The position numbers and the translations under genes are program-made. The notes under the pieces were generated by a model. The model was not told the DNA's origin, searched no databases, and saw only the letters and a program-made list of their open reading frames with translations. 64,000 nt of DNA from Timonella corticicola (GTDB lineage: Bacteria; Actinomycetota; Actinomycetes; Actinomycetales; Cellulomonadaceae): the NCBI RefSeq assembly GCF_042683685.1, contig NZ_JBHUOP010000006.1:62001-126000 (forward strand), written 5' to 3'. Of this stretch, positions 1-8,979 are shown piece after piece (position 1 is the stretch's first letter; every line of letters begins with the position of its first letter).

Positions 1-649
1 CTGAAACGCTGTTCTCTTCCCACGGCCCGATGTCGTTGCCAATGAAAATCGAGTCATCCACATAGAGCCGCACCGTCTCGGTTCCATCAAGCTTCAGCCT
101 GCTCGCCGCCTGATCCGAGAGTTCCGCCAGCCCTGCATAGCCGTTGGTCGTCGTGACGTCCCCCGCCTCTGCGGCAAGCATCATGTCGCCCTCACCAGCC
201 AGGTAGAGGCTGTCACCGGATCGTAGAACCCGAGTCCGGAGCTGTTTGTCGTGATTGAGCTGATCCAAGGCGACAACCGCAGTCAGAAGTTTCTGGACGG
301 AGGCAGGGACAACCCGCTTCGTTGGATTGTGGCTCGCGATGATCTCCCCACTCTGAGAATCGGATACCACCACGGCGACGCTCTTACCGAGCACATCCTC
401 GTCATCGACCAGTTCATCGACGAGTTCTTGAACGGCGGCGGCTGACGGGATGGATCCGTCGAGCGCATGGTTCGGCACCTCGATTGTGTCTGAGGACTCA
501 GGGAACACCACCGTGGGGAACGGCTCGGGCGCAGGTATCTCCGGCGAATTGGTCAACATGCCGGGCACGCGGTCATTGATGTCCGCCCACACGTATCCGC
601 CCGCTCCGATGAGCGCGATCACGAGTGTGCCGCTGACTACTTTCGACAT
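1..649 (-). CDS. dacB: D-alanyl-D-alanine carboxypeptidase (PBP4 / peptidase S13 family), 3' part missing
   Basis: Penicillin-binding protein of the PBP4 type, which trims or cleaves peptidoglycan cross-links outside the membrane. My translation from the minus strand gives 216 residues before the window edge. An N-terminal hydrophobic anchor (about residues 5-22) is followed by a Pro/Glu-rich spacer. Then comes PASVQKLLTA, in which Ser117 and Lys120 form the SxxK acylation motif typical of S13 enzymes. The remaining catalytic motifs (SxN, KTG) would lie beyond base 1, so they cannot be checked. I used the ATG at 649. A GTG at 658 is in frame and follows AAAGGA by 11 bases, so it is an alternative. 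The gene diverges from ppa, a common arrangement in actinobacteria. Confidence 0.82.
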   Translation of the reverse strand, partial: MSKVVSGTLVIALIGAGGYVWADINDRVPGMLTNSPEIPAPEPFPTVVFPESSDTIEVPNHALDGSIPSAAAVQELVDELVDDEDVLGKSVAVVVSDSQSGEIIASHNPTKRVVPASVQKLLTAVVALDQLNHDKQLRTRVLRSGDSLYLAGEGDMMLAAEAGDVTTTNGYAGLAELSDQAASRLKLDGTETVRLYVDDSIFIGNDIGPWEENSVS

Positions 650-944
650 CAGTCCCACGGTCGGTTCATTCCTTTGGCTAATTGCGGTTGGGCATACACG
701 GTACCGCACGCATTGCTGGTTGCACTGTCAATCAGCGTCGCCACGGACACCTCTCGCATCGGCGGGTCGGCCATGCGGGTGAGTCCAGCCTATGGGTGCG
801 GGACACGGATCACAACGATTTACCCCATGTCGCGTAGGATTGTCGTTTACCCTTGAGAAGGTCAGGAAGACCTGCTTACCAGTCTAATAAAGACACCTCC
901 TAGGCGCGTAACCCGCCCAGGTCATGGTGCATCGGAGGAACATC
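650..944. other. Divergent intergenic region between dacB and ppa
   Basis: This 295-base stretch should hold the promoters of the two divergent genes. It is more A+T rich towards ppa, around 850-900. No confident promoter, riboswitch or small gene was recognised. Short open frames here lack a convincing ribosome binding site. Confidence 0.5.
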
Positions 945-1445
945 GTGGAATTCGACGTCACTATCGAGATTCCCAAAGGTCAACGCAACAAGTACGAGGT
1001 TGACCACAAGACGGGCCGAATCCGTCTGGACCGCATGCTCTTTACATCGACTCGTTACCCAGATGACTACGGTTTCATTGAGGGCACTCTTGGTGAGGAC
1101 GGCGACCCGCTGGACGCACTGGTACTGCTCGATGAGCCAACGTTTCCTGGGTGTTTGATCAACTGTCGCGCTTTGGGCATGTTCCGCATGTCCGATGAGG
1201 CCGGCGGCGATGACAAGGTGCTGTGCGTACCAACCGCTGATCAGCGTGCGGCGTGGCGTCAGGACATCGATGACGTGTCCGATTTCCACCGCCTTGAGGT
1301 TCAGCACTTCTTCGAGGTCTACAAGGACCTGGAACCAGGCAAGTCAGTAGAAGGCGCCCACTGGGTGGGTCGTGCAGAAGCTGAGGCAGAGATTGTCCGT
1401 TCGTTCGAGCGTGCGAAGGAAGCCGGCTACTACCACGATCACTAA
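945..1445 (+). CDS. ppa: Inorganic pyrophosphatase, family I
   Basis: Cytosolic enzyme that hydrolyses pyrophosphate to two phosphates and so pulls biosynthetic reactions forward. The protein is 166 residues, normal for bacterial family I enzymes. It starts with the typical VEFDVTIEIPKG segment. It carries the metal-binding signature DGDPLDALVLLDEP and the conserved YPDDYGFI segment. I chose the GTG at 945 because GGAGG lies 7 bases upstream and homologues begin at this point. An ATG at 924 is in frame but would add seven unusual residues without its own binding site. A strong terminator follows at 1591. Confidence 0.96.
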   Translation: MEFDVTIEIPKGQRNKYEVDHKTGRIRLDRMLFTSTRYPDDYGFIEGTLGEDGDPLDALVLLDEPTFPGCLINCRALGMFRMSDEAGGDDKVLCVPTADQRAAWRQDIDDVSDFHRLEVQHFFEVYKDLEPGKSVEGAHWVGRAEAEAEIVRSFERAKEAGYYHDH

Positions 1446-1590
1446 GGGCATTGCGCGTGGTAGGGGCCGCAGCGTTGCAAGGCACCTGCCAACGAGTAAT
1501 CGGACGTAAGTGATCGTCCACACGCACGACCACCAAAGGGGTCGTGTCTCTTCCACTCTTCTGAGCAGTTCGGTGGATGACTTACATACG

Positions 1591-1624
1591 AGTGGGTCTT
1601 GGCCTTTAGCCAAGACCCACTTTT
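1591..1624 (+). terminator. Rho-independent terminator after ppa
   Basis: Perfect 12-bp stem GTGGGTCTTGGC / GCCAAGACCCAC with a 5-base loop (CTTTA), followed by TTTT. The first A and the first T after the stem can pair as well. It lies in the convergent gap between ppa and the NlpC/P60 gene, and the T run serves the plus strand only. Confidence 0.9.
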
Positions 1625-1651
1625 GTGTCTTCTAGTCGATGCTGGACTAGG

Positions 1652-3157
1652 TTACGGGCGTCCTGCGTATGGCATGAGCCGAGAGTCGTACCGTACCGAG
1701 GTGATCCGCAGAGGCACGCCAGGCTGTGACGCCTCGATCATCTGACCGTCGCCGATGTACATTGCGACGTGTGTGATCGAGTCGGCATCGTTTGTGGCCG
1801 CACCGGACCCCCAGAACAACAGGTCGCCTGGCCGCATGTCCGAGATCTTGATCTTGAGCACCTGCTTGTACTGCGAGCGGGACGTACGGGTGATGTTCAC
1901 TCCGGCCGCCGCCCAGGCAACCGACGTCAGCCCTGAGCAGTCGAACGCGTTGGGCCCGGTCCCACCGAACTGGTAGGGCTTCCCAAGATGCTTGCGGGCC
2001 TCGGCTATCGCGGTTCTCCCCTTTGCCGCGCTTCCAGACGAACGGCCCTTACCCAGTCCATAGGGGTCGGAACTAGGTGGTGTTGGGGTTGATGTGGGGC
2101 TCGGCGACGGAGTGCTCGTGCGGGTCGGCGATGGAGAGGGACTCGATGTCGGTTCGGGTTCCTGTGTTGGCTCTGGCTCACTTGTGCGAGTCGGAGTCGG
2201 CGATGGGCTGTTCGTGCGCGTGGGCTCCGGTTCCGGTTCGGTTGTCTGCGTCGGTTCCGCAGTGCGCGTGGGCTCGCTCGTGCTCGGTTCTGGTTCCGGA
2301 CTCTGGCTTGGCTGCGGACGCGGTGCCTCATCTACCTCGACGTTGTTGTCTTGGTTTTGCTCTTCTTGACGTGCGATGCGGTCACGTGCAGCCTGTTCTT
2401 CCGCTTCTTGGCGTTGGCGTGCAAGTTCGTCCTGGCGGCGTCGTTCCTCTTCGATCGAGGCTTGGCGTGCGGCAGCGGCCTGCGCGATGAGTTCACCTCG
2501 ACGTGTTTCAGCCTCTCTGGTCTTCTGTTCAGCCTGGGCTTCAAGTAATTGGGCTTCGGCGAGCGCATCCGTTGCGGCATCGCGCTTCTCGCGCGCCTCT
2601 TGGGTTGCCTCACGGGCTTTGCGCTGCAGGATCTCGGCGACGAGCTTATCCACCTCGAATTGTTGCAGACGTTCATCGGTCTTCGCATTGACCTTGTTGA
2701 GCGCCTCAGCTTCGATGACCAGGGTTTCGAGGCCGTCTGCGAGCAGGAATGCCCCCAAGGCATCCAGCGAGTTTGAGCCACGCGAGGATTCACGGGCAAT
2801 GCGTGCGATGAACCTGCGTGACTCCTGGGCGCGCTCGCCTGCAACCTGAGCTTTCTCTGCGGCAGCATCCGCAAAGTCAGACGCCTTCTGGTACTCCTCA
2901 ACAGCCGTCACATACTCTTCGCCAGCCTGTAACACCGCCTCGTAGGCGGCCTGCTGCTCGGTTTCGAGTTGAGCGATTGCAGCGTCGAGCTCCGCAAGAG
3001 TCGTGGCATCGCGCGCCGTGTCCGAGGGGTCGTCAGGTTCCGCAACTGCGGGCACGGCAAGCGGCATCGACACCAGCAGGAGTGATGCGATCACGGTGGA
3101 AAGGAATCGCAGGGCTCTCGGCTTACGTGCCTGAGGTGCGGGAACTGTCGCTGACAT
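1652..3157 (-). CDS. Secreted NlpC/P60 peptidoglycan endopeptidase (RipA-like)
   Basis: Predicted cell-wall hydrolase that cuts within peptide stems, probably during daughter-cell separation. The 501-residue protein has a signal peptide (about 1-40, ending near AVPAVAEP). A long Ala/Glu/Gln-rich coiled coil covers about 50-265. A Pro/Glu/Ser/Thr linker with many PEPEPT and SPSPTPTRT repeats covers about 275-370. The C-terminal NlpC/P60 domain starts near 390. Cys407 lies in DCSGL and His463 in THVAMYIG. The third position looks like Glu475 (MIEAS), as in mycobacterial RipA. Coiled coil plus NlpC/P60 is the RipA/DIP1281 architecture, where the coiled coil regulates or targets the enzyme. It is a single-gene unit with a long upstream region containing two palindromic repeats. 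Confidence 0.92.
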   Translation of the reverse strand: MSATVPAPQARKPRALRFLSTVIASLLLVSMPLAVPAVAEPDDPSDTARDATTLAELDAAIAQLETEQQAAYEAVLQAGEEYVTAVEEYQKASDFADAAAEKAQVAGERAQESRRFIARIARESSRGSNSLDALGAFLLADGLETLVIEAEALNKVNAKTDERLQQFEVDKLVAEILQRKAREATQEAREKRDAATDALAEAQLLEAQAEQKTREAETRRGELIAQAAAARQASIEEERRRQDELARQRQEAEEQAARDRIARQEEQNQDNNVEVDEAPRPQPSQSPEPEPSTSEPTRTAEPTQTTEPEPEPTRTNSPSPTPTRTSEPEPTQEPEPTSSPSPSPTRTSTPSPSPTSTPTPPSSDPYGLGKGRSSGSAAKGRTAIAEARKHLGKPYQFGGTGPNAFDCSGLTSVAWAAAGVNITRTSRSQYKQVLKIKISDMRPGDLLFWGSGAATNDADSITHVAMYIGDGQMIEASQPGVPLRITSVRYDSRLMPYAGRP

Positions 3158-3284
3158 GGGTGAGCCTGGCGTGAACTTTCTTTGTATGGGTAGATCTCCT
3201 CATTCGAGACTACTAAGGGTGAAGCGTTTGTGGTGGGCGAAACGCAATAGTTCACACTTTTCTGACAAGTTTTCGCGCCTTTGG

Positions 3285-3295
3285 ATTGGCGACGA
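3285..3295 (+). repeat. ATTGRCGACGA intergenic motif, copy 1
   Basis: Exact match (ATTGGCGACGA), followed by TACGA. It points towards the palindromic element that begins 38 bases downstream. Confidence 0.7.
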
Positions 3296-3332
3296 TACGA
3301 ATCATCACCCCACACCTTCTGACCACACCGAA

Positions 3333-3391
3333 GGGCCAAAAAGAGCCCGGAGGCGTGTACAAAATACACACACCCGGATCAAAAAGGCCCC
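3333..3391. repeat. 59-bp palindromic element, copy 1
   Basis: Runs from GGGCC to GGCCCC over exactly 59 bases. Central ACAAAATA and right-hand ACCCGGAT match the family columns; the left half has CCCGGAGGC in place of TCCGGGTGC. The right flank CACCGAGTTG is shared with copy 6. Confidence 0.75.
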
Positions 3392-3506
3392 ACCGAGTTG
3401 TGAGGGATGGGCAGGAGTTGAGAGGCGAGAGGAAGTTGAGGAGTGAGCGGGGGGTAAGGAAGGCTGCATGCAAAAGGGACTACTGCAAGCAAAAGACCCA
3501 TCCAAT

Positions 3507-3573
3507 CGATGGGCAAAAAGAGGCCCAAGTGCGCATCTAAACATCAGGTATCCGGACTAAGAACAGCCCATCG
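3507..3573. repeat. 59-bp palindromic element, copy 2
   Basis: Outer arms CGATGGGC and GCCCATCG are perfect reverse complements. The 59-base core runs 3511-3569. Its inner halves (CCCAAGTGC and TATCCGGAC) are diverged but sit in the same columns as the other copies. Confidence 0.68.
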
Positions 3574-3744
3574 GACAGTTTGTACTCTAGCGGTCGTTGC
3601 AACAACCATGCTGTGTTTAACCTCAAGGACAGAACGTTTAGCACTCAAGCACAGAAACACCGAAATCCCAGAATGTGGATGCTTCTGTTTTGAATCGTGT
3701 CCACAAGATGAGAATTCCCGCCAAAATACTTTTCCATCGCCGCC

Positions 3745-3762
3745 TAGACGTGACATGGTCTA
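3745..3762. promoter_or_regulatory. Inverted repeat TAGAC-N8-GTCTA upstream of metY, possible methionine-regulator operator
   Basis: Two perfect 5-base half sites, TAGAC (3745-3749) and GTCTA (3758-3762), sit about 220 bases before the metY start. The corynebacterial repressor McbR, which controls metY and metX, binds TAGAC-N6-GTCTA. The half sites match but the spacer here is 8, so this is a suggestion only. Confidence 0.35.
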
Positions 3763-3981
3763 AACCATGACCAAGCGAATGTGTTGCTGACCACCCACTC
3801 AACGGCTCCCCTGCAGCCAAGTGGTCACCCGCCCATGCATTCGCGTCCCGCCTGACCGAAGCCCAGCCTTGCACTGACGCTGGCCCGGATCACACGCGAA
3901 TTCACGGCGAGCATGACAATCATGCGCACCACGCAGCCAGGGTGGCACCAACCACAACCCACCACTGACTCGGAGAACACC

Positions 3982-5313
3982 ATGACCTCAGCCAACTGGT
4001 CCTTTGAAACCCGCCAGGTACACGCCGGACAGGAAGCAGACCCAACCACGGGCGCCCGCGCACTACCGATCTACCAGACCACCTCGTTCGTCTTCCCTGA
4101 TGCACAGGTCGCCGCCGACCGCTTCGCACTCAAGGATCTCGGACCGATCTACACCCGCATCGGCAACCCCACCCAGGGTGTCGTGGAAGAACGCGTTGCC
4201 TCGCTTGAAGGCGGAGTCGGCGCGCTCCTGCTTGCTTCCGGTCAAGCGGCAGAGACCTTCGCGATCCTCAACATCGCTGAGGCAGGCGACCACATCGTCG
4301 CAAGCCCTTCGCTGTATGGCGGAACCTACAACCTGTTCAAGCACACGCTCAAGAAGTTCGGAATCGAGACCACCTTCGTTGAGGACCCACACGACCTCGA
4401 CCAGTGGCGCGCTGCCGTCAAGGACAACACCAAACTGTTCTTCGCGGAGACGATTCCCAACCCGAAGGCTGACATCCTCGACATCGAGGGCGTGGCTGGC
4501 GTGGCGCACGAGATCGGCCTGCCACTTATCGTGGACAACACGGTTGCGACCCCGTACCTGATCCGTCCATTCGAGTGGGGCGCGGACATCGTCGTGCACT
4601 CGGCGACCAAGTATCTGGGCGGACACGGCACAGCGATCGGTGGCGTGATCGTTGACTCGGGTAACTTCGACTTTGCTCAGTACCCGGAGCGTTTCCCCAA
4701 CTACAACACCCCTGACCCGTCCTACAACGGCCTCGTCTATGCGCGCGACCTCGGGGTGAACGGAATTCTCGGCGCGAACCTCGCGTTCATCCTCAAGGCT
4801 CGCGTACAGTTGCTACGCGACCTCGGTTCGGCGATCTCACCGTTCAACGCCTTCCTGATTGCGCAGGGTCTCGAAACCCTGTCACTGCGCATCGAACGCC
4901 ACGTTGAGAACGCACAGAAGATCGCGCAGTGGCTTGAGGCTCGCGACGATGTCACCCAGATTCACTACGCAGGGCTCGAGAGTTCACCCTGGTATGCGAA
5001 CGCGCAGAAGTATTCGCCGCGCGGTGCTGGGGCGATCGTGGCGTTTGAGGTGGAGGGTGGTTCTGAGGCTGGGCAGGCCTTCGTCTCGGCTCTCAAACTG
5101 CACTCCAATGTGGCAAATATCGGTGACGTGAAGTCGCTCGTGATTCACCCAGCGTCCACCACCCACTCCCAGTTGACCGAAGAGGCCCTCCTGGCGGCTG
5201 GGGTAACCCCTGGGCTGGTTCGCCTGTCCGTGGGTATCGAGAACGTCGATGACATCATCGCCGATCTCGAACTGGGCTTTGCCGCTGCCGCGGCAGTGGC
5301 AGGCGAGAACTAA
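3982..5313 (+). CDS. metY: O-acetylhomoserine sulfhydrylase
   Basis: PLP enzyme that joins O-acetylhomoserine with sulfide to make homocysteine, the direct-sulfhydrylation route to methionine. The 443-residue protein belongs to the Cys/Met metabolism PLP family. The Schiff-base lysine is Lys210 in SATKYLGGHG, and VDNTVATPYL is the strand carrying the PLP-contacting Asp. The start at 3982 is preferred over the in-frame ATG at 3913 because GGAG lies 6 bases upstream and homologues begin near NWSFETRQVHAG. metX follows after 88 bases, supplying the substrate in the same pathway. Confidence 0.95.
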   Translation: MTSANWSFETRQVHAGQEADPTTGARALPIYQTTSFVFPDAQVAADRFALKDLGPIYTRIGNPTQGVVEERVASLEGGVGALLLASGQAAETFAILNIAEAGDHIVASPSLYGGTYNLFKHTLKKFGIETTFVEDPHDLDQWRAAVKDNTKLFFAETIPNPKADILDIEGVAGVAHEIGLPLIVDNTVATPYLIRPFEWGADIVVHSATKYLGGHGTAIGGVIVDSGNFDFAQYPERFPNYNTPDPSYNGLVYARDLGVNGILGANLAFILKARVQLLRDLGSAISPFNAFLIAQGLETLSLRIERHVENAQKIAQWLEARDDVTQIHYAGLESSPWYANAQKYSPRGAGAIVAFEVEGGSEAGQAFVSALKLHSNVANIGDVKSLVIHPASTTHSQLTEEALLAAGVTPGLVRLSVGIENVDDIIADLELGFAAAAAVAGEN

Positions 5314-5338
5314 ATCTCGCACGCAAGGTTGATGTAAT

Positions 5339-5381
5339 GATGCGCGCGTGGTGTCCGATTGGTAGACACCGCGCGCGCATC
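5339..5381. other. Long stem-loop between metY and metX
   Basis: GATGCGCGCG-T-GGTGTC pairs with GACACC-G-CGCGCGCATC to give a 17-bp stem with one T-G wobble and a 9-base loop. No T run follows, and metX begins 21 bases later. It could attenuate, stabilise or separate the two coding parts of a metYX transcript. Confidence 0.75.
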
Positions 5382-5401
5382 AGCCCATAGAAGGCAATAT
5401 C

Positions 5402-6637
5402 GTGATCAGTATGAGTTCGAGCCCGCAGTTCCAAGCACGCGAATGGGTCCGGGATTCCACCCCGGTTCGCCCAGTGAGCCTGCGTGCTCGGATGCTTCCT
5501 GTCTCTGGTGCCTGGCGCACCGGTTCACCCGCTGGGCTTCGCTCGTTCATGCATATCGGTGACTTGGAACTCGAGGCCGGTGGCGTGCTCCCCAACGTAT
5601 CAGTCGCGTATGAGACGTGGGGCACGCTCAATGAGGCGGGCGACAATGCCATCTTGGTTCTGCACGCACTGACCGGTGACTCCCATGTCACCCGCAACAC
5701 CGCTCATCCCATCGAGGGTGAATCCGCAGGTTGGTGGGAGGACATGGTTGGTCCCGGCGCACCCATCGACACGAACAAATTCTTTGTGGTGGCCCCCAAC
5801 GTCCTGGGTGGCTGTCAAGGCACCACCGGTCCAGCCACCAACGCACCCGACGACAAGCCATGGGGCAGTCAATTCCCGGTCATCACGATTCGAGACCAGG
5901 TATCCGCCGAAATCGAATTCACCAAGGCGCTTGGCCTTACCTCGTGGAGTCTGATCATCGGTGCGTCCATGGGCGGTCTACGGGTACTCGAATGGGGCAT
6001 CATGGGGCCTGAACGCGGCGTTCGCGTTGGTGCGCTCGGCGTTATCGCCGCCTCGTCCCAAGCCACTGGGGACCAGATCGCTTGGGCACACCCACAGATC
6101 GCAGTGATCGAGGCTGACCCGTACTTCAACGGCGGCGACTACTACGACGCTCCCGACGGCGAGGGCCCCACAACCGGCCTCGGCATTGCACGGCAGATCG
6201 CGCACACAACCTACCGTAGCGCCCGTGAACTCGACCAGCGGTTTGGCCGAATCCCGCAAAACGCGGAGGACCCCATGTATGGCGGACGGTTTGCCGTCCA
6301 GTCCTACCTTGACCACCACGCGGACAAGTTGGCCAAGCGGTTCGACGCCAACAGCTACCTCGTCCTGACCCAAGCGATGCTCACACACGATCTAGGGCGT
6401 GATCGAGGCGGCATACGCGATGCGCTCAAACTCATCAAGTGCCCCACACTCATCGTTGCGGTGGACAGCGACCGATTGTTCCTGCCACAGGAATCGCACA
6501 AGATGTCCACGCTGATTCCCGGTGCGGAGCCTACCAAGATCCTGCACTCAGACTTCGGGCACGACGGATTCCTCATTGAGTTCGACCAACTCGCGCCGAT
6601 GGTTGGCAAGTTCGTGCGCAAGCATGTTGGGGTCTAG
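5402..6637 (+). CDS. metX: Homoserine O-acetyltransferase
   Basis: Alpha/beta-hydrolase-fold enzyme that acetylates homoserine with acetyl-CoA, supplying the substrate for metY. The 411-residue protein has nucleophile Ser189 in IGASMGG, the acid in AVDSDRLF and the catalytic His in GHDGF near the C-terminus. The N-terminal NAILVLHALTGDSHV segment is typical of MetX. The GTG at 5402 follows AGAAGG, while an ATG at 5411 is also possible. It lies downstream of metY and a stem-loop, so probably part of the same transcript. Confidence 0.95.
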   Translation: MISMSSSPQFQAREWVRDSTPVRPVSLRARMLPVSGAWRTGSPAGLRSFMHIGDLELEAGGVLPNVSVAYETWGTLNEAGDNAILVLHALTGDSHVTRNTAHPIEGESAGWWEDMVGPGAPIDTNKFFVVAPNVLGGCQGTTGPATNAPDDKPWGSQFPVITIRDQVSAEIEFTKALGLTSWSLIIGASMGGLRVLEWGIMGPERGVRVGALGVIAASSQATGDQIAWAHPQIAVIEADPYFNGGDYYDAPDGEGPTTGLGIARQIAHTTYRSARELDQRFGRIPQNAEDPMYGGRFAVQSYLDHHADKLAKRFDANSYLVLTQAMLTHDLGRDRGGIRDALKLIKCPTLIVAVDSDRLFLPQESHKMSTLIPGAEPTKILHSDFGHDGFLIEFDQLAPMVGKFVRKHVGV

Positions 6638-6731
6638 CCTTCACGTAACCTCCTCACAAGTTGGCCTGTAGAAGAGCCGTCTGGGACGTTTTGACGATCC
6701 AGATAGCTTTCAGCAGTCGTACAGTGGAGGC

Positions 6732-7697
6732 ATGCGAGCAGGAGTAGTTAGTTCATTTGACCCAGACAATCCGCTGAACGGCCTGTCCATCATTGATGTG
6801 CCGGAGCCAGAGAACCGCGAACACTGGACCACAGTTGACGTCAAAGCCGCGAGCATCAATCATCACGATGTATGGTCGCTGCGTGGTGTGGGCCTACGCG
6901 AACAGCAACTTCCCATGGTGTTGGGAACTGACGCGGCGGGAACGACTCCGGATGGACGGCGCGTGCTCGTGCATGCTGCAATCGGCGTGGATGGACACGG
7001 TGTCGGGCCCAGGGAGCGCCGCTCGATCCTTTCCGAGAAGTTCCCCGGCGCACTTGCAGAGCGGGTATCCGTTCCGACCGCCAACCTGATCGACATCCCA
7101 GATGACATGCCGTTCGAGATCGCGGCCTGCCTACCCACCGCATGGCTCACGGCCTACGCCCTGCTGTTTAGAGGCGCTGGGCTCACTCCAGGTCAATCAG
7201 TTCTGATACAGGGTGCTGGTGGTGGGGTCGCAAGCGCGGCCATCATTCTCGCGCGTGCTGCAGGCGTCACCGTGTACGCGACCTCCCGCAGCGCAGCCAA
7301 ACTCCACCGGGCCTGCGAACTTGGTGCGATCCCCATCGAACACGGGGAACGTCTCCCTCAGCGGGTTGACGCGGTGGTTGAGACCGTGGGCAAGGCGACG
7401 TGGAGTCACTCAGTGGCTTCTGTCAAACCGGGTGGCATCATCGCGATCGCCGGTGCCACCACGGGAGACGCCACGGCAGCGGAGCTCGCGCGCATCTTCT
7501 TCCAGGAAATTCGCGTTCAAGGGGTTACGCTAGGCACACGCGACGAACTCACGGCCCTCGTGAACTTCGTGGCATACAACAAGATCAGCGTACCGATCGA
7601 CTCGATCTACACCCTGACTCAACTGCCGCAGGCACTCGGAAAGATGATCGATGGAAACCTCTTCGGAAAAGTCGTGATCGTCATGGAGACTCAATGA
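6732..7697 (+). CDS. Zinc-independent alcohol dehydrogenase / quinone oxidoreductase-like (MDR) protein
   Basis: Medium-chain dehydrogenase/reductase of 321 residues. The N-terminal GroES-like half contains VKAASINHHDVWSLRG. The Rossmann half begins with IQGAGGGVASAAIILARAAG, an NAD(P)H-binding glycine pattern, around residue 160. The Cys and His ligands of zinc alcohol dehydrogenases are not evident, so it fits the quinone-reductase or enoyl-reductase branch. The substrate cannot be inferred. Its stop overlaps the start of the next gene (ATGA), so the two are probably translationally coupled. Confidence 0.85.
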   Translation: MRAGVVSSFDPDNPLNGLSIIDVPEPENREHWTTVDVKAASINHHDVWSLRGVGLREQQLPMVLGTDAAGTTPDGRRVLVHAAIGVDGHGVGPRERRSILSEKFPGALAERVSVPTANLIDIPDDMPFEIAACLPTAWLTAYALLFRGAGLTPGQSVLIQGAGGGVASAAIILARAAGVTVYATSRSAAKLHRACELGAIPIEHGERLPQRVDAVVETVGKATWSHSVASVKPGGIIAIAGATTGDATAAELARIFFQEIRVQGVTLGTRDELTALVNFVAYNKISVPIDSIYTLTQLPQALGKMIDGNLFGKVVIVMETQ

Positions 7698-8863
7698 CCC
7701 AAGGCCCTTCATCCCGCGCAACCGGGCCACAGACCAACGCTCAAGAAAACAGCCCTGTCGAGGAATCGTCTGAAATCGACGCAGACCAGTTGTCCAGCGA
7801 TCCGCATATGAGGTGGACTCACACCCTGAGGCCACGCAGTTTCACGGAACTGTTCACGCAGCTCGGTGACGCCGAGCCTGGTCCACCGGGTTCGGCATAT
7901 CGCGAGTGGCACCCCGACATTCTGGGAGCGGATTATCTGTATTCGGTGATTGACCTGGGCGAGGATGACGAGGGGCCGCTTGAGGCGACGATCGTCAAAT
8001 ATCAGCCACGCAGCTACCAGCGCACGGCACGCGCGGTGTTGTACATTCACGGCTGGTCCGACTACTTCTTCCACACCGAGACAGCGGAGTTCTGGCACGG
8101 GCAGGGTGCTTCCTTCTATGCAGTTGACCTCCGCAAATATGGGCGCAGCCTACGCGAGGGACAGACTCCGGGCTACACAAACGATCTGAGCGTTTACGCT
8201 GATGAGATCTCCGCCTGCCTGGCCATCATCCGTGAGGAACTCGGTACGAACGTGCGCGTCATGCTTATGGGGCATTCAACGGGAGGCCTCACCGCCTCGT
8301 TGTGGGCACATCACAATCCTGGTCAAATAACTGGCCTGGTGCTGAACTCTCCGTGGCTCGAGTTCCAGGGGTCTGAATTCATGCGCGTGCTCTCGCAGCC
8401 AACCCTTCAGCAACTCGCCCGGCTCAACCCCAAAGCGGGGATGCCCAATATCGATCAGGGCTTTTACACACGGGTTGTGTCCAAGGAGTTCGACGGAGAG
8501 TGGCAGTACAACCCCGAGTGGCGTCCAAACCTCTCCTTCACGGTGCGTCCCGGTTGGTTGAGTGCGATCAGCAGTGGTCATGCCGAGGTGGCCCGCGGAC
8601 TCGATATTAAGGTGCCGGTGCTTGTCCTTGCCGCCGAGAAGACATCTATCGGCGTGCGCTGGATCGAGGCGATGCGCACAAGCGACTCTGTACTCGATGT
8701 GGATATGACCGTACGTAGGGCCGTGCAGTTGGGTACCAACGTTACGATCAATCGCATCAAGGATGGCATCCACGACCTCGCGCTGTCACCGCGCCCAGTC
8801 CGCGACAAGTACTACGCTGCAATCACGCAGTGGACTCTCGCGTATGGCTGGAACATCCTGTGA
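7694..8863 (+). CDS. Serine aminopeptidase S33 / lysophospholipase-like alpha/beta hydrolase
   Basis: Alpha/beta hydrolase of 389 residues. After a polar N-terminus of about 45 residues, AVLYIHGWSDYFFHT gives the oxyanion strand. MGHSTGG carries the nucleophilic Ser, and GIHDL near the C-terminus carries the catalytic His. This pattern matches the Hydrolase_4/monoacylglycerol-lipase-like family. The start ATG at 7694 overlaps the stop of the dehydrogenase gene (ATGA). No signal peptide is seen, so it probably acts in the cytosol. The substrate is unknown. Confidence 0.87.
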   Translation: MTQGPSSRATGPQTNAQENSPVEESSEIDADQLSSDPHMRWTHTLRPRSFTELFTQLGDAEPGPPGSAYREWHPDILGADYLYSVIDLGEDDEGPLEATIVKYQPRSYQRTARAVLYIHGWSDYFFHTETAEFWHGQGASFYAVDLRKYGRSLREGQTPGYTNDLSVYADEISACLAIIREELGTNVRVMLMGHSTGGLTASLWAHHNPGQITGLVLNSPWLEFQGSEFMRVLSQPTLQQLARLNPKAGMPNIDQGFYTRVVSKEFDGEWQYNPEWRPNLSFTVRPGWLSAISSGHAEVARGLDIKVPVLVLAAEKTSIGVRWIEAMRTSDSVLDVDMTVRRAVQLGTNVTINRIKDGIHDLALSPRPVRDKYYAAITQWTLAYGWNIL

Positions 8864-8875
8864 GTTGCGTTTCCG

Positions 8876-8886
8876 CTTGGCGACGA
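8876..8886 (+). repeat. ATTGRCGACGA-like motif, near match
   Basis: CTTGGCGACGA differs from the consensus at one base. It lies just after the hydrolase stop codon in a convergent gap. Confidence 0.4.
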
Positions 8887-8979
8887 CCCTGCAGGTTGGC
8901 TGGTTCGCCCTGCCTTGGTCATCTACGCGTTGTGCGGGATCTGTAGGGCTGCGGCGTGAGGGGTCGGTACCGGTCGGCG

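Larger units (their letters stand above)
3158..3981. other. Long intergenic region between the NlpC/P60 gene and metY
   Basis: This 824-base divergent region carries no gene I can support. It holds one ATTGRCGACGA motif (3285), two copies of the 59-bp palindromic element (3333-3391 and 3507-3573), and a TAGAC-N8-GTCTA inverted repeat (3745-3762) upstream of metY. I searched by eye for SAM riboswitch cores ahead of metY and saw none that I would defend. Confidence 0.6.

Noticed and set aside
2050..2340. Tandem repeat tract inside the NlpC/P60 gene as a separate genetic element
   Set aside because: It is in frame and encodes the Pro/Ser/Thr/Glu linker of the protein, a common feature of wall-spanning proteins.
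3600..3981. SAM riboswitch ahead of metY
   Set aside because: I looked for SAM-I, SAM-II and SAM-IV cores by eye. Fragments such as CAGCCAGGGTGGCACC are not enough to build the conserved fold.
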